Positions 5,658-6,525 of a DNA stretch of 6,525 nt are shown piece after piece (positions within the stretch are counted from its first letter, which is position 1; every line of letters begins with the position of its first letter). The notes under the pieces were generated by a model that saw nothing but the letters and a program-made list of their open reading frames with translations, was not told the origin of the DNA and made no database searches. This DNA comes from Actinomycetota bacterium (GTDB lineage: Bacteria; Actinomycetota; Acidimicrobiia; Acidimicrobiales; BP-101). Both the position numbers and the translations under genes were made by a program. The DNA is taken from positions 1 through 6,525 of the forward strand of contig JAUTXA010000023.1 in NCBI GenBank assembly GCA_030838265.1. The letters are read 5' to 3'.

Positions 5658-6525
5658 ATGCCTGAAGCCGTCATCGTCGCCACCGCCCGCACGCCCATCG
5701 GGCGAGCCTTCAAGGGCTCACTGGCCGACGTCCGTCCCGACGACATGAGCGGCTTCATCGTCAAGAACCTGCTCGAGAAGGTGCCCGCCGTCGACCCGGC
5801 CAGCATCGAGGACGTCATCTGGGGCGCGGCCCAGCACGCCGGCGAGCAGGGCATGAACGTGGCACGCCAGGTGGCCCTCCTGGCCGGGCTCCCCGACACC
5901 GTCCCCGGCACGTCGGTGAACCGCTTCTGCTCGTCGTCGCTGCAGACCATCCGCATGGCCTTCCACGCCATCAAGGCCGGCGAGGGCGACACCTTCGTCT
6001 CCGGTGGATGCGAGAGCGTGAGTCGCACGGCCGGCAAGGGCATCACCAAGGAAGACCTGAACCAGCGCTTCCTCGACCACGACCGGTCGGACTTCATCAA
6101 CGAGGTCTACATCCCGATGGGCATGACGGCCGAGAACGTGGCCGACAAGTACAACGTGAGCCGCGAGGACATGGACGAGTTCGCCAAGCTCAGCCAGGAC
6201 CGAGCCGTCGAGGCCCAGAAGAGCGGCTTCTTCGAGCGGGAGATCACGCCGTATCCCAAGGAGGACGGCACGACGGTGACCCAGGACGACGGCCCCCGCC
6301 CCGGCACCACCATCGAGAAGCTGGCCAGCCTCGAGCCCGCATTCCGCAAGGACGGCACCGGCCGCGTCACCGCGGGCAACTCCTGCCCCCTGAACGACGG
6401 CGCGGCTGCCGTCCTCGTGATGTCGGAGGACAAGGCCAAGTCGCTCGGCCTCACTCCGCTCGCCCGCATCATCGCCAGCTCGGTGTCGGGCCTGGCCCCC
6501 GAGATCATGGGAGTCGGCCCCATCG
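5658..6525 (+). CDS. Thiolase, acetyl-CoA C-acyltransferase (FadA-like; 3' end outside window)
   Basis: The first 289 codons of a thiolase of about 390 residues are visible; the gene runs off the right edge. Thiolases split 3-ketoacyl-CoA with CoA at the end of beta-oxidation, or condense two acetyl-CoA in the biosynthetic direction. Seen: an opening MPEAVIVATARTPIGRAFKG typical of the family; the acyl-accepting Cys91 in SVNRFCSSSLQTI; AFHAIKAGEGDTFVSGGCESVSR; MGMTAENVADKYNVSREDMDEFA; and NSCPLNDGAAAVLVMS (about 257-272). The catalytic His and second Cys lie beyond the window. The sequence style resembles degradative FadA-type enzymes of Actinobacteria, including those for fatty acids or steroids, but chain-length preference cannot be read. 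The enzyme is cytoplasmic. It lies 70 bp behind the F420-family gene on the same strand, so co-transcription is possible, and its Shine-Dalgarno site may be masked by a hairpin. Confidence 0.93.
   Translation, partial: MPEAVIVATARTPIGRAFKGSLADVRPDDMSGFIVKNLLEKVPAVDPASIEDVIWGAAQHAGEQGMNVARQVALLAGLPDTVPGTSVNRFCSSSLQTIRMAFHAIKAGEGDTFVSGGCESVSRTAGKGITKEDLNQRFLDHDRSDFINEVYIPMGMTAENVADKYNVSREDMDEFAKLSQDRAVEAQKSGFFEREITPYPKEDGTTVTQDDGPRPGTTIEKLASLEPAFRKDGTGRVTAGNSCPLNDGAAAVLVMSEDKAKSLGLTPLARIIASSVSGLAPEIMGVGPI

Noticed and set aside
4618..5748. 376-codon plus-strand frame across the F420 gene and into the thiolase
   Set aside because: Arg/His/Pro-rich shadow product that overlaps two well-supported genes.
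5928..5942. Thiolase active-site motif reads CSSS where many thiolases have CSSG
   Set aside because: I recall the same motif in FadA-type actinobacterial thiolases, so it looks like subfamily variation and not an anomaly.

Overview
The window is very GC-rich (roughly two thirds or more G+C by eye) and is dense with genes, with short gaps and GTG/ATG starts. A coenzyme F420 family protein, a MutM-like glycosylase of a type I associate with Actinobacteria, a FadA-type thiolase and probable leaderless starts together point to an actinomycete. Acidimicrobiia is my best guess, but this comes from protein style and not from a database search. I see no phage, transposon, CRISPR or RNA gene.

Left third (1-3554, plus strand): the 3' part of a glycoside hydrolase family 2 (beta-mannosidase-like) gene runs in from before the window. 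One base after its stop begins a 555-residue protein made of two alpha/beta-hydrolase domains. The pair is probably one operon. Both proteins have unusual active sites. The glycosidase has Ser where clan GH-A enzymes have Asn just before the acid/base Glu. The hydrolase has Arg at the nucleophile position of domain 1 and Cys in domain 2.

Middle (3555-4417): a MutM/Fpg-like DNA glycosylase on the minus strand converges on the hydrolase gene across 39 bp. It diverges from the next gene across only 38 bp. That small gap holds two back-to-back -10-like hexamers, each placed so that transcription would begin at or next to the start codon. Both genes are therefore predicted to be leaderless.

Right third (4418-6525, plus strand): an F420 hydrogenase/dehydrogenase beta-subunit (FrhB/FdhB) family iron-sulfur flavoprotein is followed after 70 bp by the first 289 codons of a thiolase, which runs off the right edge. 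The thiolase has a clear Shine-Dalgarno site, and that site forms one arm of a perfect 7-bp inverted repeat, so its translation may be gated by RNA structure.

The main candidates for a second look are the divergent leaderless promoter pair, the Shine-Dalgarno-masking hairpin, and the operon pairing a GH2 enzyme of altered active site with a tandem pseudo/Cys hydrolase. I did not find convincing evidence of a wholly new multi-gene system here.
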